A DNA stretch of 64,000 nucleotides from Clavaria fumosa (GCA_951802425.1 OX637797.1:2170001-2234000), one strand, 5' to 3'. Positions 1-12,051 are shown, numbered from the stretch's first letter. Notes: generated by a model not told the origin, from the sequence alone. Program-made: numbers and translations.

Positions 1-555
1 GGAAGCTTGGTAACCGAGCATACCAATATGTGCCAATGGTTCCCGATGAGGTGGTGCAGGCCAGAGGCAGCCTGTAGACGTGTTCCAGTCTCGTAAGAAG
101 CGCCCTTGAGACTAACGCGGAACATAAGGACTAGGTTAGGAGCCCATAGCCGAGGGCCGCTCACCCCGAGCATTTTTCCATTGCGTCTGCGAACGCAGCG
201 GTGACTTTTGACATTGTTAAGAGAGCCGCACGGTAAGCGGTACTCGCGTTCATGAGCTGAGATCATTCCTCATTAATGCCATAGTCCAACTAGACGTGCT
301 CGGCCAGTAAAAATATCTCACTTCTTCATATGCTTGAACGCTTGTTCTGAGATTCGCCCGAGTGATGATCTTAGACGGTCCGGTCTCGCCAAAATTCATG
401 ACAGAGGCTTGTGTGGCTTCTGAGAAGGTTGGTGAGGGCGGCCTTGACGGTATGCTGCGTCTGACATTTGAAATGAGAGACAGGAGACTGTGAGGTTGAG
501 GCATGGTAGGATGAAAGGTGGACAGCGCGTTGCGTTGTGCTGCGACAATTTCCAT
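1..555 (-). CDS. Ivy1-like I-BAR/IMD protein, N-terminal part (cut by window edge)
   Basis: Likely a lipid-binding I-BAR protein related to yeast Ivy1, which acts at vacuolar and endosomal membranes with Vps33 and Ypt7; role inferred from family resemblance. Three exons are visible: 322..555, 165..256 and 24..111, joined in phase by GT-AG introns of 53-65 nt, with a further donor (GTATGC) at 23..18, so the gene continues beyond the left edge. The first exon is a Ser/Pro-rich disordered leader ending in ITRANLRTSVQAYEE. The next two give a helical stretch with YRAALLTMSKVTAAFADAME and CSGLKGASYETGTRLQ, the characteristic start of the IMD helix bundle. It lies tail-to-tail with nothing visible; 235 bp separate its start from the bL19m stop. 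Family call is fairly sure, exact orthology less so. Confidence 0.75.
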
Positions 556-790
556 TTCAGGAGTGTTTATGTAACTGGCGCAACTCTTCGAAGTCTACGA
601 GTTGCTCTCCTCCTCCTCAACGACGAGACTCCTCTCTTCAACTTTGGAACAAGATTCCTGTCAACGCGGTGTAACCGCGGGAACTGTCGTTCCATGAGCC
701 AGCGACCCTGCCACCGAAATAGACGAACATGTACTTCCTGAAGATGGTGTAATGAGTGGGAGGGCTTTAGCCAGGGCGACTCCCGCTCAC

Positions 791-1354
791 CTAGCCCTTT
801 ATGCCCGATGAGATAGCCGTCATTTTATCTGGCGAATTTCTCAGGTAGTATAGCTTCGCCCTCCGCACCGGTTTGCCTCCCTTCGCACCCGATCTGTGTA
901 TCAGCTTGATTTCCTTGAGGTGTGGAGAGCCCACGAAGAACTGCATCTCAACTCCCACTCCGTGCACCACATTGCGCAGCAAGAATGACGTGTCCGCGCC
1001 GCGCCGGCGAATCGCTATCAGGACCCCAGAGAAGGTCGTCGGAGCGTGCTCGAGAACCACCGTCAGCACAGAACCGATCGGTATGCGTTTTGGATGACGC
1101 TTCGAGAAGAGGGTAGATAGAACTTCCTGCTTGTCGGGTGGTGGGAGGGTTTTGTGGAGATAGGGCATTAATCCTTTGCCCAGCCGGAGCGATTTATTGA
1201 GTTGTTGGGTTGATGGCCGGGAGTGTATGATAGCGGCTTTAGAAAATGGATATGAGGTGGTGGATGTCGACAGCCGCCTTGCCAGACCAGTAAAAGCAGT
1301 ATTGAACGTCGAGAACGACTTTGAGTTCCATGTCTGCAACATAGCGAGTGACAA
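791..1354 (-). CDS. IMG1: mitochondrial large-subunit ribosomal protein bL19m
   Basis: Structural protein of the mitochondrial large ribosomal subunit. It is a single 187-residue reading frame without introns. The first ~40 residues are Ser/Thr/Arg-rich with almost no acids (SKSFSTFNTAFTGLARRLST), as expected of a mitochondrial import presequence. The L19 fold follows: RHPKRIPIGSVLTVVLEHAP, then FSGVLIAIRRRGADTSFLLR, VHGVGVEMQFFVGSPHLKEI and the basic C-terminus GKPVRRAKLYYLR, which are hallmark L19 blocks. Length agrees with fungal bL19m. It is head-to-head with the Pab2 gene, 156 bp between start codons, which suggests a shared promoter. Confidence 0.93.
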   Translation of the reverse strand: MSLAMLQTWNSKSFSTFNTAFTGLARRLSTSTTSYPFSKAAIIHSRPSTQQLNKSLRLGKGLMPYLHKTLPPPDKQEVLSTLFSKRHPKRIPIGSVLTVVLEHAPTTFSGVLIAIRRRGADTSFLLRNVVHGVGVEMQFFVGSPHLKEIKLIHRSGAKGGKPVRRAKLYYLRNSPDKMTAISSGIKG

Positions 1355-1510
1355 CAGAGCTCGCCTTCAAGCTTCAAGCTTCAAGGGCGGCAACGACGTG
1401 ACCGCCACCACGACCCGCTTGTTTGCCGTTGCTTTGCTTGTAACCTCGACGCATTTTTCCTACCACCTCTTCTTGAAATAGGCAACCCTTCTTATCAAGC
1501 CGCAAAAACG

Positions 1511-2418
1511 ATGGCTAGCGTCGATGTATTATTCACTCAGGGGGATACTCAGCGCAGGGATACTCAGGGCGGGGATACCCAGGGCGGGGATGACGAATTG
1601 GCTGTAAGCATCCTGCACGACTCAATCATGGCATCACAAATTCTTTCTAACTTCTGACAAAACAAAGGAAAAGGAGATTTTCCTCATGAAGCAGCGCGTG
1701 GAAGAAATGGAGAGAGAGGCAAATAAATTGCGAGAGCTACAGCTACACACTCAGAGTGCGCAGAGCGGCTCAGAAGAAAGCCCTGGCGCACCCGTCGAGA
1801 CAGATGAAGATAAGGCGGCAGCGGACGGTCGCAGTATATACGTTGGCAACGTACGTGCTGAGATGAATGTGGTGCATGCCGGGCTCATCACAAAACCTTG
1901 GTCACAGGTCGACTATGGAGCCACACCGGAGGAAATACAGGCACACTTCCAAGCGTGCGGTACTATTAACCGCGTAACAATTCTTTGCGACAAATTTACG
2001 GGCCACCCAAAAGGGTCAGCATCTCTTCCCAGGCACTGACCCGAAATAATTTACGAGTGACCGTCAGATATGCCTATGTGGAGTTTGCCGAACCGGAACA
2101 CATAGATGCGGCATTAGCCATGGACAATTCTTTGTTTCGCGGCAGGTTGCTTAAGGTCAGTATTTCTTGTCACCAAGGAATAATTGGAGGCTAATCTTTC
2201 CCTATTCACTCTAGGTGACCGCAAAACGGACTAATGTTCCACGATTCATGCTGCAAAGTCGTGGGCGCGTCTATCGCGGCGGCTACCGTGGAGGTTATAG
2301 GGGAGGCTATGGGTTTTCGCCTTATCGAGCGCGCGGCAGGTAAGCTATTATGAATTCTGTTTTGCGTCGGACTGATTTGGTGTGCCCTGGGTACAGAGGA
2401 AGAGGTCGCGGTTACTGA
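1511..2418 (+). CDS. pab2: nuclear polyadenylate-binding protein Pab2/PABPN1
   Basis: Nuclear poly(A)-binding protein that acts in poly(A)-tail control and RNA decay with the nuclear exosome. Six exons (1511..1603, 1668..1850, 1908..2014, 2068..2155, 2215..2339, 2397..2418) keep one frame and give 205 aa. A short acidic, Gln/Gly-Asp repeat leader is followed by a coiled coil ([18 protein letters not shown]), typical of PABPN1. One RRM begins at [20 protein letters not shown] (RNP2) and contains KGYAYVEF (RNP1). The tail [19 protein letters not shown] is the arginine-methylation region of the family. RNP1 is built only after removing a 53-nt intron, which confirms the model. Start chosen at 1511 because exon 1 joins in phase to the coiled coil. 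Confidence 0.93.
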
Positions 2419-3162
2419 GTCACCTGTTGTTGCTGTTCGTTGATCGTGCTCAAAGTCTTCCTGCCTATATTGTGCGACATAATGAGGAACAAAATTGTGT
2501 GGCATTAGTCTGACGCCCATGAATATTCCCTATTGGCAATTGTTGGACGTTGCCGTAACAGACTGTAATAATGTAGCTACAACTGGTCGCCATAGGACGT
2601 AGATGTTTTTGGGAAGCAAAAAATGAAATTCCTAAAACTGTTGCATTATGAGGTAAAGGCCACAAGACAAGGATTGAAGAAGTACAAAAGGAGTACAATA
2701 TACAATAGAACTCGGAAGACGAGAGTTGCGTTGACACGCCCATTCTTCAACGCCGAGCATATCGAAAGTGACGCAATTTTTGCAGGGACGAAAGACTTGA
2801 CTCTACCAAATCGTTTCGGCCGCAGAATGACTGCGGCGATGCAGGTAAAATTTCTCGCGTTCTCGGCCGATGTTTCCACCGGGCCATTGTAGTAAGCGCT
2901 GCCACAGCCCGGCACAGTTAGTTAACCCCAGAGGAATTCCGATACGACACCACACACGCATGGACACTCGCTGTTAGGCTGTGTCATGTACAATATCGAC
3001 CTCGCCAGTAGCGACATCGGCACAGTACTAGAGGCACACGCCAATTTACCCCAGGCCGTGCTTTGTCATCCGGTAATGACCGGATCGATTGGCTCGGGCC
3101 ACAATGGCTTAAGTTTGGAGTCAGTCCATAGTCCTCGATCCTCTTTACCCTATCCACAATCC
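2419..3162. other. intergenic, gene-free
   Basis: About 740 bp between the Pab2 stop and the zinc-cluster regulator. Two ~89-codon open frames overlap on opposite strands at 2623..2915 but neither resembles a family nor shows splice logic. It presumably holds the Pab2 3' end and the promoter and 5' leader of the regulator; no motif can be assigned. Confidence 0.5.
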
Positions 3163-6100
3163 ATGACCAACGCACCGAAGAAGAAACGTGTCGACGATCC
3201 TCCCACATCAGATCCCGCTCATAAACCAATTCTCTTACAGCGTCGTAGAGTATGGCGTGCTTGCGAAAGCTGCAGGTATTTGTCGATCTCTCTGACACCG
3301 TCGAACGACCCTAATGTCCCGCGATAGGCGCAAGAAGATCAAGTGTGATGGCAACGAGCCCACTTGTTCGCAGTGTAGTACAGCTGGGTCCAATTGCACC
3401 TGGCTGCAGACAAAGGATAGAGCCGCTCTGAGTAGGCAGTACGTCCCAACCCCCCTTTCTCGCCGTGCTGAAATCAACCGCGCACCCTTAGCTATGTCCA
3501 AGAACTAGAGTCTCGGCTTCTCCACATGGAATCCCTATTTGCACAAATCGCACCAAGCATCGGGCAGTCAACAATCGCATCAGCAGGTCTCAGTTCCAAC
3601 CAGGTTGCCTCGACGTCGAAATCGAGCAACGCAGTCAACACAGCGATCCCCAAGTCTGCTGCAACGTATGATCGCGCAGATGCTAGCTCTCCAACCTCAA
3701 GTTCGAGTTCATTCAAGGTCGATGATGATTTCAGCGAATCTTTTGGCCAATTGGCGCTCGATGAGCATGGCCACATGCGCTGGATAGGAGGGTCTTCGAC
3801 AATGTCATTAATACAGTCATTTCGTGCACTCACAGCTTCACCGCCTCACCGCCTCTCTCCCATGGAAGAAGATCCCCATGCACCAGGCCCGAGCGCCAAC
3901 AAACTATATTTTCCTGCCTCTGTTTTCTTCGGAAAGGTTCATGCGCTCCCTGGTGCGGAAGAAGCGGAGTATCCAGAACGAGACTTGGCAGATAAACTGG
4001 CAAGTGGCTTTGTCCGCGATACTCAACCCTAATCTCATCCGCGTGCGGCTCAGGTTGACGCATACTTTGCACGCTTCCATTTCCTCATGCCCATTCTGGA
4101 TAAGCCTTCATTCCTTCAACAATACAAGGTTTTGATGGATAACACGCACGATATCGCCTTGGCTCGTACCGAAGCTGCATTCATGTCTCTCGTCTTTGCT
4201 GTCTTTGCTTGCGCCGCGCGGCTTGTAGACGATCCGCGTTTGGCAACCGGAGACAACTTCGACGACGGAGGGATGGGCATGGTTTATTATGAACGGTAGG
4301 CTTAGCCTTTATGAGTCCCGATACCATCGTCCCTGACTATACTTTCACAGTGCTCTCATCTTACATTACATCAGTCACGCATCCACACAAATCCTCCACG
4401 TCCAGTCCTTCATCCTCATGTCTTCCTTCTTGTGCTCTATCAATTGTTTACCGCAAGCTTGGCTCCTCGTGGGACAAGCCGTCCGGTTTGGCCAAGATCT
4501 CGGTCTGCATGTGCGTTCTCATTGAGTAGCGTCCCGTCTTTTTGCTTACTCGTTTCGCAGCGGTCCCCTCGCCGGCTACTCCTCACTCATATCGAGAAAG
4601 AAACACGTCGTAAGATATGGTGGGGCTTGTACTCCCTCGATCGAATGCTGGCGCTTGCACTCGGCCGGCCCTTGGGAGTCGAAGACTCAGACTGTGATGT
4701 CGAGTTTCCAGTTCCTTACGATGATGAAGAGTTACCTGCTTATTTCAGCGGGGCTCACGTCACCCAACCTTACCCGTCTCTTATGGCGGGCTTCGTCTCA
4801 CTCACGACGCTCTACCAAATCGCGGGACGAGTTCTACGCAAAGTTTACGCCCTTGACGTCTGTAGAGAGCAACTAGAACCGGAGAAGAAGGCAGAATTGC
4901 AGCGCGACGTGGAATTACTTGATCAAGAACTGACCAGGTGGTTAGATGCGCTGCCGTTGGTATTCAAATCACAACCTGCCACCGAGAAGCAAGTTTCTAT
5001 GGCCGCCGTGCTCTGCAGTCATTATTACTCCGTCCTAACGACACTGCATCGGAATTTCCTCCCGATCAAGAATGAATCACCCATCGTAGCCAAGTCTGTC
5101 TTGAAAGCGTTGCCCACCGCTCGCTCCTGTATCCGCCTCGCCAGTCACATCAGGAATGTGGTGCCTACGTCGCATCATCTCGCCTTCTTCATACAACTCC
5201 TCTTCAGTTCTGCCGTGATCTTGCTGCTCTACGCTATGCACGCGCCGGACCCAAGAACTGCCACTGCCGCCATGGAAGAGGCAAAGAGCTGTCTACCTGC
5301 GCTAGAGTCGTGGGAGGGACATTGGCCGGGCGCTCGTAAATGTAAGGAGCTCTTGATTGAGCTGGCCAATACCGCAAACGATAAAATCAAGCTCCCCAAC
5401 GAATCCCGCCCATCTGTTCCTACCCTCGCCCAAGCTGGCCTTCCTCAGAAAACGGAACGACGCCGATCCGTTACGTTGGCCGCTCCTTCACCTCAGTCGC
5501 CCAATCGTGCTGTGAAGACACCTCGGCATCGACGAACTGCCTCTCGAGATACAAGCACAACTCGTCGCCACTTAGCTTCTCCCTATCGTGTAGAACGTGA
5601 GTACTCATGTCTCATCAACTCGGCGCTGCTGACAATACGTTCCCAGCTGCCCAAAGGGCAAGATCGTCTTCCCGCCGGCGTGTCGCTGAAGGGATCGAGT
5701 CTAGTCAGGGTCTCAACCGCGCGTTGTCTGACTCTCACCACTCCCCTCCAGCGGTCAATTCTAGCCCACACAGTTCCCCCGGTTCTAGGGTCGATCCGTC
5801 TCCCAAGATGTCATCTGCAGAACAAGTTGCAGAATCCAGCCAGCAGAACGTGCCATTACCATACAAATATTCCAACATTCCTATATCGCCTGTGTCAGCC
5901 ACCCAAGAGCCCCACTTCAGTTACGATTATGCCCTTCAGTCCGATCTTCCGATACAGCCTCATCCCCAAACCTGGGGCTTTAGGAATGGCGATCACGACG
6001 ACACCGACATGATGTCTCCCACTAACCGAGAGCAGGGCACGAGCTACCTGGCAGCCCTCTCTTACGACGATACACCATACTTTTCCACACCCACGGGATA

Positions 6101-6317
6101 TCCCATGTTCTTGAGCACACCTCCTTCTTCTTCATTTCCAGTCTCGGGACTCCCGTTCAGCGGACTTGATTTCCTTCGCAACTACAATTCGTATCCTGCG
6201 AATTACGGACAAAACTCTCTCTGGCAGGCGTTTGATGAGCGCGCATTCGGATATGACCCTGAGCTGCCCTTTTCTCTTGGTGATTTCATAACCGAAAACC
6301 AATCAGGAGAGGGCTGA
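3163..6317 (+). CDS. Zn2Cys6 transcription factor with Fungal_trans domain
   Basis: Sequence-specific nuclear regulator; target genes unknown. Seven exons (3163..3275, 3328..3438, 3492..3999, 4054..4295, 4351..4510, 4561..5596, 5647..6317) give ~946 aa. Order: basic PKKKRV (NLS-like) near residue 5; Zn2Cys6 cluster ACESCRRKKIKCDGNEPTCS..C, completed across intron 1; linker and coiled coil HYVQELESRLLHMESLF; Ser-rich spacer; Fungal_trans middle-homology region from DAYFARFHFLMPILDKPSF through VRFGQDLGLH and ETRRKIWWGLYSLDRMLALA; then a Ser/Pro/Arg-rich and Tyr/Phe/Pro-rich C-terminus, a plausible activation region. The frame is also open upstream to an ATG at 2986; 3163 is preferred because the N-terminus is then compact. 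Intron 3 appears to use a GC donor (GCAAGT). Most like basidiomycete XlnR-type regulators in layout, but that assignment is not made. Confidence 0.88.
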
Positions 6318-7064
6318 ATGTTCTGTAGTTCCCTTTTTTCTATTCGTATGTTTGCTTTGCCTTAATCTTCACCCTTTGGACGGTTTAGTTCATGAATGTA
6401 CTCCGCTTATCTTTGTACAAACGACGCCAGTTCTAGTGCTCATGTACAAATACATCTTTACCATTCTAATGGCCGACGATTACAGTGAATCATTATCAAT
6501 TTGTAAGGAATCTTACAAATTATGGTCATCAATGTTCCATCAGTTTATGGCACCTTCACCCACAAATATCCCTTACCATCTCTACAAGCCAGCATGGTGT
6601 GAATGCTAGATACCCTCTGGAATGCTATATAAATTCCTCCCCTTACATATATCTGCTGCTGTATAAAATCTATCCTTTCAAGCTTCTGTCCAGATTATGG
6701 ACGATTGAAGTAGCATGACGTACAGCATATGACAACTTCAATTTTGGAACCTTTACTCATTTACGGTGTAGCATTCGGTAAGAAGTCAAAACAGGGTGCC
6801 TCAACTTCACGTGTGGACGTGTGTCTGGGTTGGTATGTAATGAGAATGATGGGTCCTGATTCTTGAATGAAGGGTATTATGACCACGCAGTCGAAATTTC
6901 ATGAACGAGATCAACCTGAGACGTTGCAAGCCACTGAAGCTCTCAGGACAGAGACAATTGGCTGATACTGCAAGCCTACAGTAACACCGATTGTGCAGTG
7001 GACACAACGTACTGCGTATCTCATAAACTGTAATTTCTTTCTCTCTCCGAAAACTGAGATGACA
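6318..7064. other. convergent intergenic region
   Basis: About 750 bp between the stops of the zinc-cluster regulator and the S53 peptidase. Moderately AT-rich with several short open frames but no recognisable gene, RNA or repeat. It probably carries both 3' untranslated regions and polyadenylation sites. Confidence 0.5.
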
Positions 7065-9658
7065 TCAAAGGCGAGTAATGATTTCTCTAAGTTTCTTGAA
7101 GTCCGGTGTGCCAAGGCCAGTTACCTAGCCAACCCCTTGCATCAGAAAGGCTTGCATACGAAAATAACAGGGATAGGCTCACGGCATCCCAACCAACGGT
7201 CGCCGGAAACCTGTGAACACTCACATCAGCCACTCGGCTGAGTGTAAACTGAGCGTAGACTCACCCGGAAGTGTTGCAGCCCGGATTGCTGCCTGTTCAT
7301 CGGAGAGTCAGAATGGATCAGATAACTTGTCGATGTGGCATATCCACCTTTCGTGATGTCAACCAAGCCAGCGATGCCTTTGCTATATAGCAGAGGATTG
7401 AGGAAGCCCAAAGGCGGTCGACGTTGTTGGAGTCGGATGTCATTGAGAAGCGAGACGACGGCAGCAAACACCTTTACTTCTCTGTCGGCGAAAGCCAGAA
7501 GGCAGCAGAGGAAATTGGAGTATGCTGACTGGTGTGCTGGCGCTGGTCCCTGATATAGACTTGCGCTCATTGCCAACGATGACTGCAAAGTTTTTGGCCT
7601 AACCGACAGCGCGTGTTAGCGTGGAGTTATACAATGATATGGTAGGGCTACCTGTGCGGCTACATCCGGATAGCCTCTTCCACTTTTACTAAAATAGGAT
7701 GTATCACCAGTTGGGTATGACACATATCATGCAAACTCACTTGAAAAAGCCATCATAGGTAGTTCCAAGGAAAGAACGGTATCCGGCAACAGCCGATTCT
7801 TGGTAGGTTGGGAGCTTGAAATAATTCGAGAAACCTCCACCTGAAAAGCTGACCGCTTTTTCCCTGTATGGATGTTATTCAATAACCGCGAATTATCGCA
7901 GGACTGTATGCACCTACGGGCTGATTCCTGTGGTGCCGCCTGTGTGCACAAGCGTGAACAAATGAAGGATTGCAAATCATTCGTGAGACCTACCAACCAC
8001 TGTGACATAGGGACCTACAAATTGTTGAGACGGCCACGTTTGAGAATGGAAAGGTAGAGCTCGTACACGAAGCAGGAAAAGTAGGTTGAAATACGACAGT
8101 ATTCGTTCCATCGTTTTTTTCACAGTCATCACCACCGACTCCCGAGTCACCAGACGGAAACAGAACTGAAGCTCCGCGAGCGCCAAGTGTGGCGAAAAGG
8201 TCGCACACCTCAGAAGCATAATCATAGGGGACCTAGAGTAATTCGGTTGGCGGAGATTGCAAGACTTAACCGACTGTGTGGGCTCACGGTCTGTTCGTCG
8301 TCGCCGTAAGACGTCGAGATTGTTTGAGGGATTGTCGCATTTGCAAGAACAGCATGCAACCAATCTAGTAATGGGATTGATGTGACATCCGTTACACTCT
8401 TTGAAAGAGCAGACATGCCTAGATATGGCTCATTTGTATTTGTCTGTGTAACTGAGTCTGGATTAAACGGGGGTGAACCTCCGGTGCTGCAGAATTCCTC
8501 AGCAACAAATAAAGAGAATGTAAATCAAAAGATATACCTGTAGTATACATTTTTAATTGGGTATGACAGCGCTTCAGTATACTGAATGTCCAAATTGGCC
8601 TGGAGGCGAAATATTTCAATGACAAGTTGCGCAAATGGGTGTGTGTAATTTAACCGACCTCTTCCCCAGGTTGGGTTTGATTATTCAGGCCACCATGTAT
8701 AGAAATGGTGACGAAACTTGCCCCTCTGGCCTCTGGGCGGTAGCGCGTCAAAAATTTCTGAAAAAAGGTGAGCTCCACAGGCGAAGTAAATCAAAGAAAT
8801 GATGCCCACTTTCAGGTCGCTATGATTGGCAAACTCGTTCAGATAACCGGCCACCCCGAGAGTGGAACGACGACTTGGTGTATAACCTTTTATCTTGTAT
8901 AGCTCCATCAAGCACCTAGGTGTCACAGCTCTGTCACATTGGGCAAGATTTGCGGCAGCTATAACGGGTGAGTCGTGTTCCAGAAAATGGGTTGCCCTCA
9001 TGGGCATTAGGTTGCCGAAATACGTTGTTGGTGTCACCAAGTTGATGTGATCGTGCAGAATACGCGGAATTGAATAGCTCATCGTGCGGACAATCAAGGA
9101 CCCCGAATCCGCTTGTCGATATAGGTTGTAGCTGGTCCCAAGAAGACGCTCTGCAGCTATCACGGTGACTTGAATGGATATCCATTTTCCCCCTCCGGAA
9201 CGGTAGCGTGCGGTTGAGGGGTCAATTTGATGGTGTCTCAACCATGAGTCGACTAAGGAGATTGAGTTCGAGTGAGGGGCGACGAGAGCTTCAACTTCTT
9301 CTTTTGACAGGTGCAAACCATACCTAGCATATACATCGAGGCCATTTACATCAGTTACGACAAAGGGATTACTGTAAGAGTATGGGCGAACACCCGCGAC
9401 GCACCTCTCATGTGTGGGATCGCTGACTTGCAGCAATTCGGAACGTAACGCGCTTGGATTCGCTGGTTTTAAAGTAATGTGTAGATCTAGCGTGTGGTTC
9501 GCAGGCGCAGGACCAGCCAACTCCCATCCTAAGGGAATTTCGGCCCAGGAGTGCTTGACCGATAGATCCTCCCAGCGATTGGTAAGTACAGCAGTTGTGC
9601 CAGGTTGAGCCAGGTTCAGGAAAAGGAGTATGAGTACGGTGAGACAGGAAGTGAGCAT
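7065..9658 (-). CDS. secreted sedolisin-family (S53) tripeptidyl peptidase
   Basis: Acid serine-carboxyl peptidase that removes tripeptides from proteins outside the cell. About 15 exons, many under 60 nt, can be joined in phase. Exon 1 (9658..8810) holds a signal peptide (~22 residues, hydrophobic [12 protein letters not shown]) and the pro-kumamolisin prodomain ([13 protein letters not shown]). Catalytic Glu and Asp lie in EEANLDIQY, reconstructed across an intron at ~8606. The oxyanion Asp lies in [10 protein letters not shown] and the catalytic Ser in SGTSASTP. Further S53 blocks are [44 protein letters not shown] and C-terminal [13 protein letters not shown] with the calcium-site region. 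No stop or frameshift remains, so the gene looks functional. One intron uses a GC donor (GCATGT near 8412). Head-to-head with the PfkB kinase (115 bp). Confidence 0.92.
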
Positions 9659-9773
9659 GTCCGAGTCAACCGTTGACCGCGTTACTGTAATGAACGCCCA
9701 GCGAGAAGTTCGTCTTCATCACAGCTAGCCCGCCTTCTAGCTGACGAACTGCGGCCGAACACAGGAATTTGAT

Positions 9774-11220
9774 TTGGCCATAATGACACTGGGTTACGAT
9801 TCATCGCTGTCGTCTCACCCCATGATGTCCACGGATAAGTCGACCCAGCGAACTTTCGTGACGCTTGGAATGTTCATGATAGATGAATTTTTCTACATCG
9901 ACCAGGACGACAATCCACTTACAACAAAGAATCATCCCCAACAGGCAAGCCAAGTGTTACTTACCGTACCGCTCTAAAACGCTACTCAGCCATCATAGAT
10001 TGGAGGCGGCACGTACACCGTCATCGGTGCTCGTATTTGGTCAACCATTTGCTCGTCCTCCCTACTGCTAGTCTTACTATTTCCCGCACGAAAGGCTCCC
10101 TCCCGAGACACTGGGCATGATCGTTGATCGAGGAACCGACTTTCCCCCCACGGTACAGTCCGAACTGGACGCGTTTGGCTCAGAAATGTGGCTCTTCCGA
10201 GAGAGGGACGGACCGACGACTAGATCGCGGTGCACCTATCGGGGAGAGCAAAGCAGGCAAGGCCTCCCTCCTTCCGCCTTTTGAAACGAGAATCGCAACG
10301 GCTTCTTCGATTTCTCAGCTTTGAATACCTTACACCGCGCCTCCGGATGACCCCACAGGACCTGACAGGGACGAAGCTGCATCGAAGCTCTATTTTGCAT
10401 TTCGTATGCTCCCCTAGTCGCGCGGCATCCATCCTTGATGATATCAGAGCAGTGGGTGACTGGCAACCAATAACTATATACGAACCAACAGGGGTCTGTC
10501 CGTTTCGCGACGTTGTCCATGGGCGCGGCGTCTCACATTATCGCTTGGGCAAATTTCTGTTGTCGCTGCGAAAGATCAGCTGCACGCCAGAGGAATTACC
10601 CACATTCAAAAGGATACTTCCCTCGATCACATTTTTCAGGTTCGCTGTACTCATTTGTGAAGGCAGGTAGGCTCATCCGCGACCAGCCCAAATGCACACG
10701 AAGCCTTAACGCTTCTTTCCCTGCCCGAGCCAGCAACTAAGTCACTCATCGAGGGAGCCGCACACGCTTTCCTAACTCTTGCCTTCCCTGGCCCTCAGGC
10801 CGTCGTCATTCGCAGTGGGCACATGGGGGCGTACCTCTGCGCGCGGCACCAGCCTGCAGATACATGGGCGGCTGCATACTGGGAGAAGCAGGACGCCGGC
10901 AGAGTGGTGGATGTCACAGGGGCGGGCAATGCGTTCTTAGGTGGTTTAGCGGCTGGATTTGCGTTATCCCGCGGAGACTTGCACGAAGGTGCGGACTTAT
11001 TCGCTGAGGGTTGCTTGTACCCTGTTGCTCACGTAACCCCGTGTCCGATGGCTGCGCAGCCATGCTTTACGCGTCAGTCTCCGCGTCATACGTTGTTGAA
11101 CAACAAGGTCTACCCAGGCTATCTCGCGCAGCCTGTTCACATGCAGACGAGGAATGGAACGGTGATTCGCCCTGGCGACGACTCGAGGACCTACGGAGGC
11201 GGCACAGCTCTGGTGCATGA
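9774..11220 (+). CDS. PfkB/ribokinase-family carbohydrate kinase (fungal MAK32-like)
   Basis: Probable sugar or nucleoside kinase; substrate unknown. About six exons can be read: FVTLGMFMIDEF at the N-terminus, then IGGGTYTVIGARIWLPP (acceptors near 10029 and 10100), LGMIVDRGTDFPPTVQSEL, FEYLTPRLRMTPQDL, LPSITFFSPNAHEALTLL, VVIRSGHMGAYL, the PfkB signature-2 region VDVTGAGNAFLGGLAAGF, and a final exon from ~11057 (YASVSASYVVEQQGLP) to the TGA at 11218. The usual catalytic GAGD is GAGN, so the canonical base Asp is replaced by Asn; I believe this also occurs in fungal relatives but cannot check. Two introns look like GC-AG. Intron boundaries around 10495..10575 are ambiguous because that intron is a multiple of three. 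Start at 9774 is the first in-frame ATG; 9783 or 9822 are possible. Confidence 0.8.
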
Positions 11221-11390
11221 GAAGGGTGAATGAATTTCAGAGGAATGGGGCACTCTGGCGGCGACATGAGATATATTAGACGCCACAGGTAAGAGGTTCC
11301 AGCGCAAAAAATGCTGGTGTAAAAATGCGGGCTGGTGCGCCCACTGGTTACACGAACAACACAACCGCGCGCGTGGGGTGAAACTAAAAG

Positions 11391-12051
11391 TCATTGCTGT
11401 GTCGATTGATATTTCGCTCGGCTAGCGGCGAACAACTCTTCTTGCTTTGCAAGTAGTTCCGCCTCTGAGAGACCAGACTGTTCAAACTTGGAGACTTTCT
11501 TCTCTCGGTCCTTTGAGTCTGGATTAGCTGCGAGATGGAGAAACCCGACATATTGGAACTAACTTTTTGTTGCTGCTTATGGTCCTTCAAAACATCTTCC
11601 ACTTCAGTCGTGAATGATTCGAAACCAAGCCGCTGGAATCAATTCATTAAGCCAAAAAGAAACCTGATGAGAACGGCAACGCTAACTTTCAGAGCTCCAA
11701 TAATATGTTCAGGAGCAATGGTCTTCTTAGATTCTTGCTCACATATTTCGTTCGCATCAGATGATATCAAGTGAATGAACTCTGCAAAGGAATGGCCTGG
11801 TTGGTAACTGGCGACCACAAGGTAAGGGGTCAAGCTTTCACCTACACAACATTCGATCACCAAGTCTCGAGTTTCCTTAGAGCATGTGACGCCGTTTGGT
11901 AGAAGATCTGGGGTCGTGCAGTTAGGGATAAGAGTAGCAGAAGAAAACGGGGCCTGAACGTGCCAGCTATCATCTTAGCTACTGTCGCTTTAGGCAGAGA
12001 GAGGTCATCGTCGACCGAGGGCAGCCCTGAGTTGGCTTCGCGGTCTGACAT
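11391..12051 (-). CDS. NCB2: negative cofactor 2 beta (Dr1/Ncb2), histone-fold TBP regulator
   Basis: Beta subunit of NC2, which pairs with NC2-alpha (Bur6) to bind TBP-DNA and block TFIIB/TFIIA. Five exons give ~150 aa. Histone fold: DDDLSLPKATVAKMIADLLP, GVTCSKETRDLVIECCVEF, HLISSDANEICEQESKKT and PEHIIGALKRLGFESF, continuing to VEDVLKDHKQQQK. The C-terminus DREKKVSKFEQSGLSEAELL..QEELFAASRAKYQ is also typical of Dr1. Residues A-D in KMIADLLP require a GC-AG intron (donor GCACGT near 11958). The boundary before DREKK has two equally good acceptors. Head-to-head with SmF, 137 bp between start codons. Confidence 0.93.

Noticed and set aside
2623..2915. overlapping 89-codon frames on both strands
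   Set aside because: No recognisable domain, no splice joins; likely chance.
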